Assembly (NCBI GenBank): GCA_043381765.1
Contig: JBHJMP010001054.1
Location: 1-25,130, forward strand
Source of the DNA: Collodictyon triciliatum
Lineage: Eukaryota; CRuMs
Reading direction: 5' to 3'
Length of the DNA: 25,130 nt
Below the pieces are notes generated by a model, which was not told where the DNA came from, ran no database searches, and was given only the letters and a program-made list of their open reading frames with translations. Below are positions 13,107 to 23,483 of the stretch, piece after piece (the first letter of the stretch is position 1; every line of letters starts with the position of its first letter). The translations under genes were made by a program, and so were the position numbers.

Positions 13107-14841
13107 ATGAGCGATCTAGCAAAGCAGCAGCGCCAGAACATCGACGATCTAACAGAAAAGGTTTCTCCTTTTTCTTATTATCCACAAGATACGATTGATC
13201 GTCAAAAAAAAAAAGAAGAAAAGAAGAATAAAGCACAGAATAAAGAACCTTAGAAACGCCGATTGTTAGTTCATAGAGACACTGGAGATTCTGGACGCCC
13301 ACGTCGAGACTCTGATGAAAACCCACATGACTCGTGTCGAGAGTGAAGAGAGCACCGCGTTAGACCAGGTTTGCATCCTTTATTCCCGAAAAACAGCGCT
13401 TCTTTCTTTCTTTTCAGCGGACAACTCATACGCTACCACTATTACATTAGGTTGCATTTACATTCTAATGTATCATATTGTCTTCTATTGTAATCTTTTT
13501 ATATTGATTTAATTATACATTGTAGTCTTGTTATATCATATTATATCCCTTTTTTTTTTATTATGTCATATGCACGTTTTATATTCTAAACATGTCCTTT
13601 CCGCACAGCTGAAATACTTTCGCAACCAAGCGAGCAAGCCCCTCGACTTCATGGAGCGAACGGCCATAGCCCTGCGCGCTGTGCTCCCTTCATGGATCAA
13701 AGTCACTCATCAGATAACGGCAGTTGCCTCCAAAAGCACACAAAGTGCGATGAGACTCTTGCACAATCACCGCAATCTGAGTTCCTTGGGTGCATTCAGC
13801 GGATCTCTTGGGTATGAAATCAACCTGTATTTGCGTTTCGACGACCGACGCGACTTACCAGCGGACTTTTGCGAGTCTCCCTTTAGCATGCCTGCCAATC
13901 TATCTCCAAACGTGTATGAATGGATTACAACGTTGATGTATCCAATCCGCAGGGACATCAAGGAATGGGGTGTCCCTGTGAAATTGACCTCGGATGAGCA
14001 GTCTAATAGTGCCTCTGTGACAATATCGAGTCCGTGGGGAATCGCCATCCACCCATCGACGGGGCATATATACACGACAGATCACACCAATCCTGTGGTT
14101 TACATCTGGACCCACGAACAAGATGGGAATCTGAAAAACCTTGTGCGATTCAAGGAAGAATCAGGTGGCGGTAGAAAAAGCGGACTGTTGGTCAACCCAC
14201 GTGGTATTGCTATCTCCAAACAAGGACGAGTTGCCATTGCAGATTATGGAGGATGCCGATTGACATTAATGACCAGTGACCTGAAGCTGATTCGTCATGT
14301 CGCTGAAGTAAACAGCTCCATCTCACGCATGTCTGCCCCCTACAACGTTGTTTTTGATCAAGACGACAATATATATCTATCAGACAGCGGGAATCAACGA
14401 GTCCTCAAGTTCAACCACGAGGGCGAATATATCTACGAAATCCGAACTAGAAATATGGATTGTACAAACCCCATTCTTCAAGTTCCGCATGGAGAGAAAC
14501 TCTTCAAGTCGTCAGTAAATGGTGTCTCTGTGGATGAGAAAGGACGCGTCTTTGTTCTGACCAGTGGCGGAGATGTCATCAGAGTTTTTAAATCAAATGG
14601 AAGCTATGACTTCGACATTCCAATAAAGACGTTTGGTTCTGGCGGTTGGGGTTTTCTGGCCCGTGGGCCCAAAAGTACAGTTGTTGTCTCAGACTACAAT
14701 AACAGCCATATACGCTTCTACAATTATTCTGGTGAGTTGGTGAGTCAGATTGACTGCAGAGGCCCGCTGGGTTGCGTCTTTGACCCCACTGGGCGCTTCT
14801 ACTTTGTGCAGCACGATGCAAGCACACTGATGTGTGTCTAA
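13107..14841 (+). CDS. Coiled-coil plus NHL-repeat beta-propeller protein
   Basis: Exons 13107-13160, 13279-13368 and 13609-14841, all phase 0, give 458 residues. The first ~120 residues are helical and polar (IDDLTEK, EILDAHVETLMKTHM, ALDQLKYF) and probably form a coiled coil. From about residue 180 there are NHL-type blades: SPWGIAIHPSTGHIYTTDH, NPRGIAISKQGRVAIADYGG, APYNVVFDQDDNIYLSDSGN followed by QRVLKF, NGVSVDEKGRVFVLTSGG, and a last blade ending at VFDPTGRFYFVQHD. The arrangement resembles the C-terminal part of TRIM-NHL proteins, but no RING or B-box cysteines are visible in these exons. NHL propellers usually bind protein or RNA. No signal peptide is seen, so a cytosolic location is inferred. 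Upstream exons are possible because an acceptor-like TTTTCACAG precedes the ATG. Confidence 0.8.
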
Positions 14842-15096
14842 TCGAGTAAGACGGTGACTGTCCTCTTGTGATGGGCGAATAGCAATCCATTTCGTCTACA
14901 TTAAATCCCTCTTATGGCTCAACCCCGTTTTCTTTCGAGAAAGTTTTGCCTTCTTATATGGCTGTTTGCCAATATTTGTCTTCCTCGTGGTGTAGTATGA
15001 ATGCATTTTGAGTTGGTTTTAAGGCATCACACATGCATATTTCGCTTCCGTGATTTAAATACGGATGGTATAACTGCAAAGAAATTTTCGTCTGTT

Positions 15097-15132
15097 TTAT
15101 TATTATTATCATTATTATTATCATTATTATTA

Positions 15133-15201
<69 letters not shown>
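15097..15201. repeat. (TTA)n with ATC interruptions
   Basis: TTA/ATT units with regularly placed TTATC interruptions in the first 40 bases, then a pure array. Confidence 0.93.
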
Positions 15202-15202
<1 letters not shown>

Positions 15203-15592
15203 TGGCATCACATATGAATTTTTTTCAAAAGAAAAAGGATTGGTATGAATATCTTTATCTGTGGCAAATCTCTCTTCACTTTTGTTCTGGAATTGAGAGG
15301 GAGATATTAAGTAATCTTGAAAGAAACTCCCGGAATGAAAGTATTTGCGTTTCACCGTGTGATTTTAGAGCGTCCTTGCACATTAAAGTAAATTCCCTTT
15401 GTGTTAAAAAAAATAAGATTTAATAATTGTACTATGAATATGTTTTTTATAGCTTAATAATAGTCAAAAAATTATTATTAATTATTTTTATTTTTATTTT
15501 TTACTGAAACTAGGAATGTGAGTATTATCTAATAAACCATTATGGAGTGGGACTGTTCTTTGTTTTGTTTCTTTGTTTGTTTTTATCCCTCT

Positions 15593-15720
15593 CCTTTTCT
15601 TTTTTCTTTTTTTCTTTTTTTCTTTTTTTCTTTTTTTCTTTTTTTCTTTTTTTCTTTTTTTCTTTTTTTCTTTTTTTCTTTTTTGTCTTTTTTTGTCTTT
15701 TGTCTTTTTTTGTCTTTTTC
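15593..15720. repeat. (T7C)n octamer array
   Basis: About ten near-perfect TTTTTTTC units, turning into TTTTTGTC units at the right end. Confidence 0.9.
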
Positions 15721-15755
15721 TCAAAAACCAACTAACGCCCTTTTTGCAAGTACTT

Positions 15756-15832
<77 letters not shown>
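15756..15832. repeat. (GAT)n microsatellite
   Basis: About 25 uninterrupted GAT units. It sits 31 bases beyond the stop of the minus-strand small gene, so it is probably in that gene's 3' UTR or flank. Poly-Asp, poly-Met and poly-Ile frames here are artefacts. Confidence 0.94.
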
Positions 15833-15862
15833 AAAACATTGATAAATCGAAATCAACAAATC

Positions 15863-17085
15863 TTACGGGTCTTTGATTTCACCCTCCGAATATTCGATGA
15901 CCTCGATCAAATCATTTTTCCTTGCCCAGCCGTTTTCATCGAGGTGGCATCCTTTGAATAGTCTCTCGGCTTTTGCACCAAGCTCTGTTCGAAATATGTC
16001 CAGTTCAGTCCGTTTATTATTATTATTTTTTTTTAAAAAAAAAAAAAGCGTGCTACTTTCTCGAATTTAATCATCTAAATATATCACACCCTCGAATCGA
16101 ATAAAAGGAGGGGAAAATCAAAACACTACCAACTTTGTAGTGTATTCACTTCAATTGTTGGCTTATTTGGACAGCATTTAAAATATTGGTCATCGTAAAG
16201 TTGAAATTCTAATGTAAAATGATTCATACCAGCGTACACTAGCGCGCAAGTGGTACTTGAACTGAACTCTGAAAATGAAATACGTTCTTTTTCTGGCCTT
16301 TCTAGCTTCTTAATCAGTACTTTTGATACCTAAACCAGATTTTCATAATAAAAAAAGCTATGATCGATGAAGTCCTTATATCGCAGTCATAAAAAGAATG
16401 ATAAATATTATTTGGTTGCGTCTTTGCTACTTCGTTTATTTCTATATGTGTATTTGCTTGCTTATTAGCTTTTTTAGTTTATTATTACTACTATTAAATT
16501 TACACAATAGCAATACTTTTAATAAACTAGGCTTTGGATTACAATGGCGATAAACAGATTAAACATCACACCTCGAAAGGTAAATCTACAATCAGCATTC
16601 GAATGAATCGATTAAAACTTTCACCATCAATAGACTCGCAAGGGGAAGCTATCACAAAAATAAAATAACCATTCAAGGGTCAATGATATTCTAACAACAT
16701 ATGATTGGCATTTTTACTTCATGTTTCAGCAGAATGATTATATTGGAGATTAAGTATTTTGAATCAACGAAATAAATGACATTGAATTATGCGGCATGAA
16801 TCATCCAATTATTTGAACCTGCATATAGAACTTAAAAAAATATAATATTTGATGTCGGATTTGTTTGCTTTTTTTTTACATTATATAAAAATGGTATAGA
16901 TACTTACGATTTTGGGATTGAAGCCGCTGAAATATATCCGCCACCTGCAGCATAAACTCAATCGATCCGATTTGTGATGACTTAAGTAGCCTTCGTGCAT
17001 CGACAAGCTCACCGGGCGGCCGCACTTGGGCTCGGAAACTTATTTGCACAAATTTTTGACCGTGTATTGACTTCTCATTCACCAT
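15863..17085 (-). CDS. Small protein of unknown function, ~112 residues, 3 exons
   Basis: Minus-strand exons: 17085-16908, 16268-16230, 15984-15863 (TAA stop). Donors are GTAAGT and GTATGA; the acceptor of the 39-base middle exon is TTTCATTTTCAG, and both introns are phase 1. The first exon reads FVQISFRAQVRPPGELVDAR and IEFMLQVADIFQRLQSQN. The last reads ELGAKAERLFKGCHLDENGW and RKNDLIEVIEYSEGEIKDP, the LDENGW part recalling an EF-hand-like acidic loop without a full motif. Family not recognised. Two in-frame stops lie immediately upstream of the ATG. A further small exon in the 640-base first intron (near 16625-16648) is possible. The start lies 53 bases from the assembly gap, so 5' exons could be hidden there. 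Confidence 0.55.
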
Positions 17086-17138
17086 TTATCAAACATAATC
17101 AGACTATGTCATACTCACAACCAAATAACATAACTTTG

Positions 17139-17561
17139 NNNNNNNNNNNNNNNNNNNNNNNNNNNNNNNNNNNNNNNNNNNNNNNNNNNNNNNNNNNNNN
17201 NNNNNNNNNNNNNNNNNNNNNNNNNNNNNNNNNNNNNNNNNNNNNNNNNNNNNNNNNNNNNNNNNNNNNNNNNNNNNNNNNNNNNNNNNNNNNNNNNNNN
17301 NNNNNNNNNNNNNNNNNNNNNNNNNNNNNNNNNNNNNNNNNNNNNNNNNNNNNNNNNNNNNNNNNNNNNNNNNNNNNNNNNNNNNNNNNNNNNNNNNNNN
17401 NNNNNNNNNNNNNNNNNNNNNNNNNNNNNNNNNNNNNNNNNNNNNNNNNNNNNNNNNNNNNNNNNNNNNNNNNNNNNNNNNNNNNNNNNNNNNNNNNNNN
17501 NNNNNNNNNNNNNNNNNNNNNNNNNNNNNNNNNNNNNNNNNNNNNNNNNNNNNNNNNNNNN
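17139..17561. other. Assembly gap, 423 N
   Basis: Unbroken run of N. Frames reported across it are meaningless. It separates the minus-strand small gene from the upstream region of the NmrA-like gene, so sequence or 5' exons on either side may be missing. Confidence 1.
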
Positions 17562-17749
17562 TAATCAACAGATGCATTTGTGTCCGGTATGTATGACAAG
17601 ATTCTATTGAAAGACACGAATATCTAATTTTAGGCTATATATGGGGAATCGCTCATTTCACGTTACAAACTTTGAAAAACTTTTTCAATACTTGAATCAG
17701 GGCATCAGCTAGTATTCAGACGCAAATAAAAATTAAAGCAAAAAAAAAA

Positions 17750-17799
17750 TCATAATCATAATCATAATCATAATCAAAATCATAACCAAAATCAAAATC
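17750..17799. repeat. (CATAAT)n hexamer repeat, degenerate
   Basis: CATAAT units, several of them exact, pass into CAAAAT/CATAACC variants. Confidence 0.75.
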
Positions 17800-17999
17800 T
17801 GCAAAGTAAAATAGCATGAGATGGGTGAAAAAGCAAACCACTAAAGTTATGTGCTCATTGGTTATCAAGTAATCGAGCATAACCCTGTTTCATTTAAGGA
17901 GAGGATACACGCCTGTACCCAAAAAAAAAAAAAAGAAGGGAAAATCTAGCCAACAGCAAACCGAGCAAGTTTGAGTCTATCCACAAAAGGATCGTAATA

Positions 18000-18007
18000 T
18001 ATAAAAG
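18000..18007 (+). promoter_or_regulatory. Candidate TATA box TATAAAAG
   Basis: A consensus-like TATAAAAG lies 41 bases before the proposed start codon at 18048. If used, it predicts a very short 5' leader. Inferred from sequence and position only. Confidence 0.45.
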
Positions 18008-18047
18008 ATATCACATCGAAGAAGAAACGGAGAGAAAATAATCCAAT

Positions 18048-21000
18048 ATGATGCTACATGCTAATACTTCAGCCTGGTATGTATCACTTTGATATTCTTG
18101 TTTTTTCAACTAATTACAAGGTTATTTTTCATTTTTGATTAAGCTCGGATCGTTCATCATAATCCTGTTTTACTTACCAGGAATCAACGCACAAATACAC
18201 TTGTGCCGTTTCAAAATTCTGTGGGTGACCTTTCCCGTCGAGGTTTTCAGCTTCAGCAGAATCCTTTATCCATGGGCCACGCACACACAGGAAATGACTT
18301 GCTTCGGTCTTTCACATACTCTGGGGCAACAAACACAGTAATTTTCGGCTTTGATAACTATTGAACCATTTATTTATGGAAATAATAACCATAATAACAA
18401 ATTAATACAAGTGGAATGACGTCACTCAGTACATCTATATTTTCTTGTTTTTATTATTAGAATTCGGACAACTGAACAAGTATTTCCTAAAAATGTGATG
18501 AAATAATGCTCTGATGTAAAATTTCTCGAAAAATGAAGGATTAACTTATCAATACATGTGTTTTTAATATGGATAGCCTGCCGAGTTCAAACAACCACTT
18601 TATCGAGAGCAAGAACAAATGAAGCAACCTCATCTTTCAGGAAAAATGACCAACGAGTTGAATACATCCCAACGATTTCAGAGTGATAAAGGCATTGCTT
18701 CTGTGGTGAACCAAGCAGAAACCAATCCACTTGTTTCTGCAAATCCTCTTTCAACATCAAAGCCTTTGAAGGTTCTGGAAGAAATAGATTTAAAGACTCA
18801 AAGTCATTTCAGAGATTCAACCCTAGGTATTGCCCTCAAAAGCCTATTGAGAATACCATCGAAATTACATTAAAAAAACAAAAATAAACTGAAGGAATGT
18901 AATATGAATATCCTTTTATCACAAGTATACTTTGTTTCATACAGCCAATACGTCGAACCCTAACCTATCTCCAAGTGGGAGAATGGCCCGAAAGTCACCA
19001 GCATTGCAAGGTAGAACCGTCACATTTCAAGACGATGTCACATCGACTCCGTCATTGCTGCAAAACAGGCCCCCTCCAATTCGAATTCCAGGAACGCCCT
19101 TGTCAAATACACAAAACAAGGTGTTCACCCAACAATCCTCACCGGCCATCCCGGCACCATCAACACCAACGCTACACGACAATCTTCACAGAAATTCTAC
19201 TGGCGGAATTACCTTTGATATTGGTATATTGCAGCTGCATTAATCATAAATTTCTCTTTTGGAGCCATCCCTTTTTTCCCTTTATTCGATTCAAAGTTCT
19301 TTTCAAGCCATCTTAGTTGATATATTTTTGATAGGAAACAGGGACAGGGGCATCGAGCGAGGTTTACCAATCGGGCAGGCCATATCAGACAGGTATCATA
19401 ATCCTATTGTATTCAGTAATTCACTTAGTTGGAATAATCAAATAACATTCAATGCGCCTTTGCTAAATGATTTCATATTTTCTGGTACAGGGCCTACCTT
19501 TCAAGCACGCAGATTTCACCACTCCAAAGGAATTCCTTCCTAACGAATTCACTCTCGTCACCCTCATCATCATTTTCTGTATCGCCGACTTACAGTGACA
19601 GCTACAACCCACTAAGAAAAGACCACAGCCCAACTGGTTTAGCACACAGTTTTTCATGTATAATTAAGTCTCATATAATTGCAGAGAGTATATCACTATC
19701 AATATCAAATTTGGTTCAAAAATATTGATTCCATGTTCATGCCTTGCATCCAGATGGCCACGCTCCATATTCTGTTGCCATATCCTCTGGAACCTCTCGG
19801 GTGGGTAGAGCCATTTTAAGAGCGCTCAACGCACCTGATGTATCGGCAAACCCATTCCACAATGGTCCTTATCAAGCACCTGATTTGAATGTTAGGGCTG
19901 GCCTCCGCTCTGCTATGAAGGGACAGGTCAGTTCCTCTCCTTTATATTTTTCTATCTTTTCAAGCATACCATGATTTTCATCTCTCAATAAATCCAACTT
20001 GTGTATGTTTGATTGATTCTGTATGACTTCTGTAATTTAATAATAAAACTTTCTTTCCATATCTTGAAGTACACGCCAGAGCTGGCTTATGCTGAACAAA
20101 TTTCGGGGATTGATACCTCAAATCCTGCCTCGCTGCATTCCCTCTTCCAGGTAGAGACATATTGGATAAAGTTGGTATATGAAAGCATTTCTGTTAAAAA
20201 TAACTGCGTAGGGATGCCAGAGAGCTGTTATCATTCCTGCGCATGACGATGGTAGAGTCGACCAGGTTTCCAATCGTCATGATGAAGTCTTTGCTGGATA
20301 TGTTAAATTCAAGATTGCATTGGCACTGCGGAAAATATTGTATCTAAAATCAATAACGAATACATAGTCTATGAGAATGATAAACAGTGCTGCGGGGGCT
20401 GGGGTGAAGCATTGCGTTCTGATATCCTACATCGGCTCCGAGCTTGATGATAGCCCCATATCACGACAATTTAGGCTAATAGAGAGGCATCTCGAAAACT
20501 CTGGGATGACATGGACGCATTTGAGGTTATACGCCAAACTCGGGATTCGTTAATCCCATTTTCATCAATCATTCTCCCAGAGTTTTTAGATGATTCCATA
20601 CGAATTCAAGTTTTCAATGAGAGGATTTTACATCGTTGCTTATGTAGGTGTGGATTCTTTATGGAGAACTTGTTGGATTTGGCTGATGAAATCAAAATCA
20701 ACCGAAGGATGACGTTGCCCACCGGGCGAGACAGATGGGCCCCAGTAGCTGTCGATGGTTTGATACTACACTAGAAAGAAACACCATATCAAACCTTCTT
20801 CATCATTTTTTCCTTTATTCGATTCAAAGAAACCTGCTTCATCATAAAAAAAAGCTCCTTGTAGATGTCGCTCGTGTCGCTGCATATGTATTGAGGACGA
20901 ATGGACATGAATTTAGAACTTACGAAATTACTGGGCCAGAGGCTTTGAGTATATATTATTTCGTTCATATTAACAAAAAGAAAAAAATAGTAGTGCACAG

Positions 21001-21407
21001 ATAAAGATGTAACAAACATTCGATTTAGATGGGAAGGAGATCGCATCAGTGATGTCATCGGTGCTAGGTTTTAGAGTTCGATTTAGGAATGAAAGTGAAA
21101 GTGAGTGTTTCACCATAATCTTCGATACTGTCAATATATTTATATATGTGTAGTAAAATAAATGAAGCTTCATGGAAATAATGAAACTTAAAATACAAGA
21201 CTCAAATATTTTTTGTCAGAAAAAACTCAGCGTCGCCTACGTGAGCAAGGATACAGCGAATGGCAAACACAATCACATATGAACATGTTCAGAGGGCTTC
21301 ATGAAAATCGTTCCAAACGTGCATCCAAGGACTCACTCATGCTCCTTGGCTATCAAACACCGCTTCGTGATTGGATTCAAGCAAATCGAATGCATTTTGG
21401 AGCTTAA
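18048..21407 (+). CDS. NmrA-like NAD(P)-binding protein with a long low-complexity N-terminus, 14 exons
   Basis: Exons: 18048-18076, 18181-18337, 18577-18826, 18945-19223, 19335-19392, 19491-19648, 19754-19926, 20070-20150, 20212-20265, 20368-20525, 20648-20757, 20865-20948, 21029-21100, 21220-21407. All phases match and give 616 residues. Residues 1-310 are rich in S, P, N, T and Q, with no domain seen. From 311 the protein follows the NmrA/atypical short-chain reductase pattern: SVAISSGTSRVGRAILRAL (Rossmann beta1, glycine loop, helix), CQRAVIIPAHDDGRVDQ, GVKHCVLISYIGSELDDSP, FRLIERHLENSGMTWTHLRC then GFFMENLL, LPTGRDRWAPVAVDDVARVA, ITGPEALNGKEIASVMSSVL, and a C-terminal WIQANRMHFGA. The family binds NAD(P) as redox sensor or reductase; the substrate here is unknown. 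The glycine loop (GTSRVG) departs from GATGxxG, which may weaken or alter cofactor binding. Confidence 0.85.
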
Positions 21408-21498
21408 GAATCCAAAACTTTGAACCCAAAGCTTTTCTCTTCTAAACTGATATGACAAAAAGATTTCCCATCTAACATTCTCTTTTGGAACCGAAAGA

Positions 21499-21504
21499 AA
21501 TAAA
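21499..21504 (+). promoter_or_regulatory. Candidate poly(A) signal AATAAA
   Basis: Lies about 92 bases downstream of the NmrA-like gene stop. Tentative, by position and consensus only. Confidence 0.4.
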
Positions 21505-21950
21505 GATGAATGGAACATAATAATCCAGCAACCAAATGAAAATGAAGAAATAAATCGCTCCCATGCTTTAATGCTGTTTGATTTTTTTTCTAATTTTATT
21601 CTCATAAAACTATGCGCAATACAGTCAACAGGTTTCATGTCCTGTCAGTTTTCTGTCGCGTTGACCGCCTCATAGAAAAATGAATTAAAAAAAAAACCTA
21701 AAGCTACCAATGGAAAAGAGCTCGGCGATTATTCGGTTTGGTAAATGGTATGATTATTTTGATTTCTTTAAAAAAAAATATGAAATGGCGACAAGTCGTC
21801 ATTCAGAATGTAGGGTTTGTATTGGTCGCTGTATTATGTCAGTTGGTGCGTCCATCCAACCAGCATTTTGGGGTATTTAAATCCAAGATTTTACACGGAT
21901 TTTGTGCCACCAGCATATAATTTTATGAAAAGCAAAAGCATCTTTCAACA

Positions 21951-22259
21951 CTATATTGAGACTGTGTTAAAATGGGGATGGAAAGAAATTACATAATCTG
22001 GGCATGTAAGGCTGTCCATACTGGATATCTCTTGCCTAAGTTTGTTAAAACTAATTTTTCTGATTAAACGCTCTTTGTTTGGGTCGTAGATTTGGAGAGG
22101 ATTATAGTCAGTATTAGATATACGCGTCGGCAAGGTTGACATAATGGAGGTATAGGATATTTCTAATGGAGGCATACAATATGTTAACATGTTGCATAAG
22201 TATAGCTCAGCTTTCATTTTTTTATTGAACCATCCTGCTTCTATCTGTGGCTCGTTCAT
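21951..22259 (-). CDS. Doubtful open frame, unknown
   Basis: This frame is open for more than 100 codons and has mixed composition in its C-terminal half (STLPTRISNTDYNPLQIY, ERLIRKISFNKLRQEISS). An internal ATG at 22142 is an alternative start. Against it: the ATG at 22259 overlaps the start of the plus-strand coiled-coil gene in one CATATG, leaving no space for a promoter; no splice pattern or family is recognised. It may be a terminal exon, a relic or chance. Confidence 0.22.
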   Translation of the reverse strand: MNEPQIEAGWFNKKMKAELYLCNMLTYCMPPLEISYTSIMSTLPTRISNTDYNPLQIYDPNKERLIRKISFNKLRQEISSMDSLTCPDYVISFHPHFNTVSI

Positions 22260-23402
22260 ATGAGCAAAGTGAGTTGTGCATAAAAAAGAAAAGAAAAGAA
22301 AAGAAAAGAAAGCCAAATAACGATTATTCCTCTTCTTTTTTTTTTTTTCTTTTTTCTTTTTTCTTTTTCCTTTTCTTTTTTCTTTTTTCTTTTTTCTTTT
22401 TTCTTTTTTCTTTTTTCTTTTTTCTTTTTTCTTTTTTCTTTTTTCTTTTTTCTTTTTTCTTTTTTCTTTTTTCTTTTTTCTTTTTTCTTTTCTTTTTCTT
22501 TTTTCTTTTTTTCTTTTTTCTTTTTTCTTTTTCTTTTTTCTTTTTCTTTTTTTTTTTTTTTTTTTTCTTTTTTCTTTTTTCTTTTTTCTTTTTTCTTTTT
22601 TCTTTTTTCTTTTTCTTTTTTCTTTTTTTCTTTTTTCTTTTTTCTTTTTTTTTTTTTCTTTTTCTTTTTTCTTTTTTTTTTTTTTTTTTTTCTTTTTTCT
22701 TTTTTCTTTTTTCTTTTTTCTTTTTTAACTAGAAACCCGCCGAAATTAGCATAGCGACAACTGAGGAGCGAAAGGCCCTTTTATCAGAGCTACAAGGCTC
22801 ATCCGAATCCGTGCAAGAGTTTTTGCAAGGTTTTGTCTCGAACATCTTTGTTCCTCGTAATAAAACTGTTTCTTCTTGCTTGGTTATGTGTTTGGCAACC
22901 TGGTGTGTTCTAGTGATTATAGCCATGTTACACGCTCTTTCTTTTTTTTTTTTTTTTTTTTTTGGAATTGTTTCATTCTTAGCCTCATCTATTTATATTT
23001 TTTTTTTTGAGTCTAATGCCATTTCTTTCTCTACAGCTCTATCAGAAAAGGTGGACAGCCTGGTGCAATCATTTGTTGCTTCTGTGTTTGAAGGCATCCA
23101 AGGACGAACGCAAGTCATAATGAGTGGGATTGAAGAGCTCGACAAAATATGTGCCGAAAACAACCAGCTGGAGGCCGAGTTGGAGCAGTCCAGGATGATT
23201 GTTGTACGTCTTCTTTAGCGTGAGAAAATAGAAAGACATGTCGGCTATCTTTACGCCATGCACACACATAAAGTGCTTCGTATCGCAGCTGAGTCCGCCA
23301 TAGTACCACACACAACAACAACAAAAAGAAAAAAATGTAGTCATTAACCACACAATTTACCAGGACACGCTACACCGCTGCATCAAGCACAAAAACTCGT
23401 GA
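22260..23402 (+). CDS. Small coiled-coil protein, 103 residues, 4 exons
   Basis: Exons 22260-22268 (ATG AGC AAA then GTGAGT), 22733-22829, 23037-23203 and 23364-23402 (TGA). Phases 0, 1, 0 agree. The protein is almost entirely helical: ATTEERKALLSELQGSSESV, VDSLVQSFVASVFEGIQGRT, MSGIEELDKICAENNQLEAE, LEQSRMIVDTLHRCIKHKNS. Heptad-like spacing of L, V and I suggests a coiled coil over most of the length. Size and form resemble subunits of small helical-bundle complexes, but I cannot assign a family. The first intron (464 bases) is almost wholly T6C repeats. The 9-base first coding exon rests on the fit of ATG, GTGAGT and phase; the start could instead lie in another exon. Confidence 0.68.
22337..22726 (+). 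repeat. (T6C)n pyrimidine tract, intron 1 of the coiled-coil gene
   Basis: About 390 bases made only of T and C, mainly TTTTTTC units with some longer pure T-runs. It ends directly at the acceptor TTTTTTAACTAG (22732). The F/S/L-rich 161-codon frame over it is an artefact. Confidence 0.95.
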
Positions 23403-23438
23403 AGCAAAGCTCCGCGAACGCCTCTCAAAGGGGCGCCG

Positions 23439-23444
23439 AATAAA
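23439..23444 (+). promoter_or_regulatory. Candidate poly(A) signal AATAAA
   Basis: Lies 37 bases after the stop of the small coiled-coil gene. Tentative. Confidence 0.4.
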
Positions 23445-23483
23445 TCACTCGTGTGTTCTCTGTCATCTCTGCTGGTGAGCCAG

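Larger units (their letters stand above)
14842..15862. other. Convergent intergenic region rich in microsatellites
   Basis: Lies between the NHL gene stop and the stop of the minus-strand small gene. Most of it is three repeat arrays listed separately plus AT-rich sequence. No coding exon is supported. Confidence 0.65.
17562..18047. other. Upstream region of the NmrA-like gene
   Basis: AT-rich sequence between the gap and the ATG at 18048. It contains a CATAAT-type hexamer repeat (17750-17799), an A14-type run near 17920, and a TATA-like element at 18000-18007. No gene is supported. A mini-frame at 17572-17586 followed by GTATGT was considered and set aside. Confidence 0.55.
21408..22259. 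other. Intergenic region with one doubtful minus-strand frame
   Basis: AT-rich, with AATAAA at 21499-21504, about 92 bases past the NmrA-like stop. No gene is supported on the plus strand. A 103-codon minus frame (22259-21951) is listed separately as doubtful. Confidence 0.5.

Noticed and set aside
15494-15859. K-rich and I-rich frames on the minus strand
   Set aside because: They read through T7C and GAT arrays past the end of the small gene.
16570-16650. Possible extra exon in the minus-strand small gene
   Set aside because: An acceptor-like GTGATAG and a phase-fitting GTGAAA donor exist, but it would add only eight residues and has no independent support.
17572-17660. Mini exon ATG-CAT-TTG-TGT-CCG before GTATGT beside the gap
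   Set aside because: The next acceptor leads to a stop after 13 further codons; no protein evidence, and a TATA-led start at 18048 explains the next gene.
22247-22732. 161-codon F/L/S-rich frame
   Set aside because: It is the T6C intronic tract; only the nine bases at 22260-22268 are proposed as coding, in a different frame.
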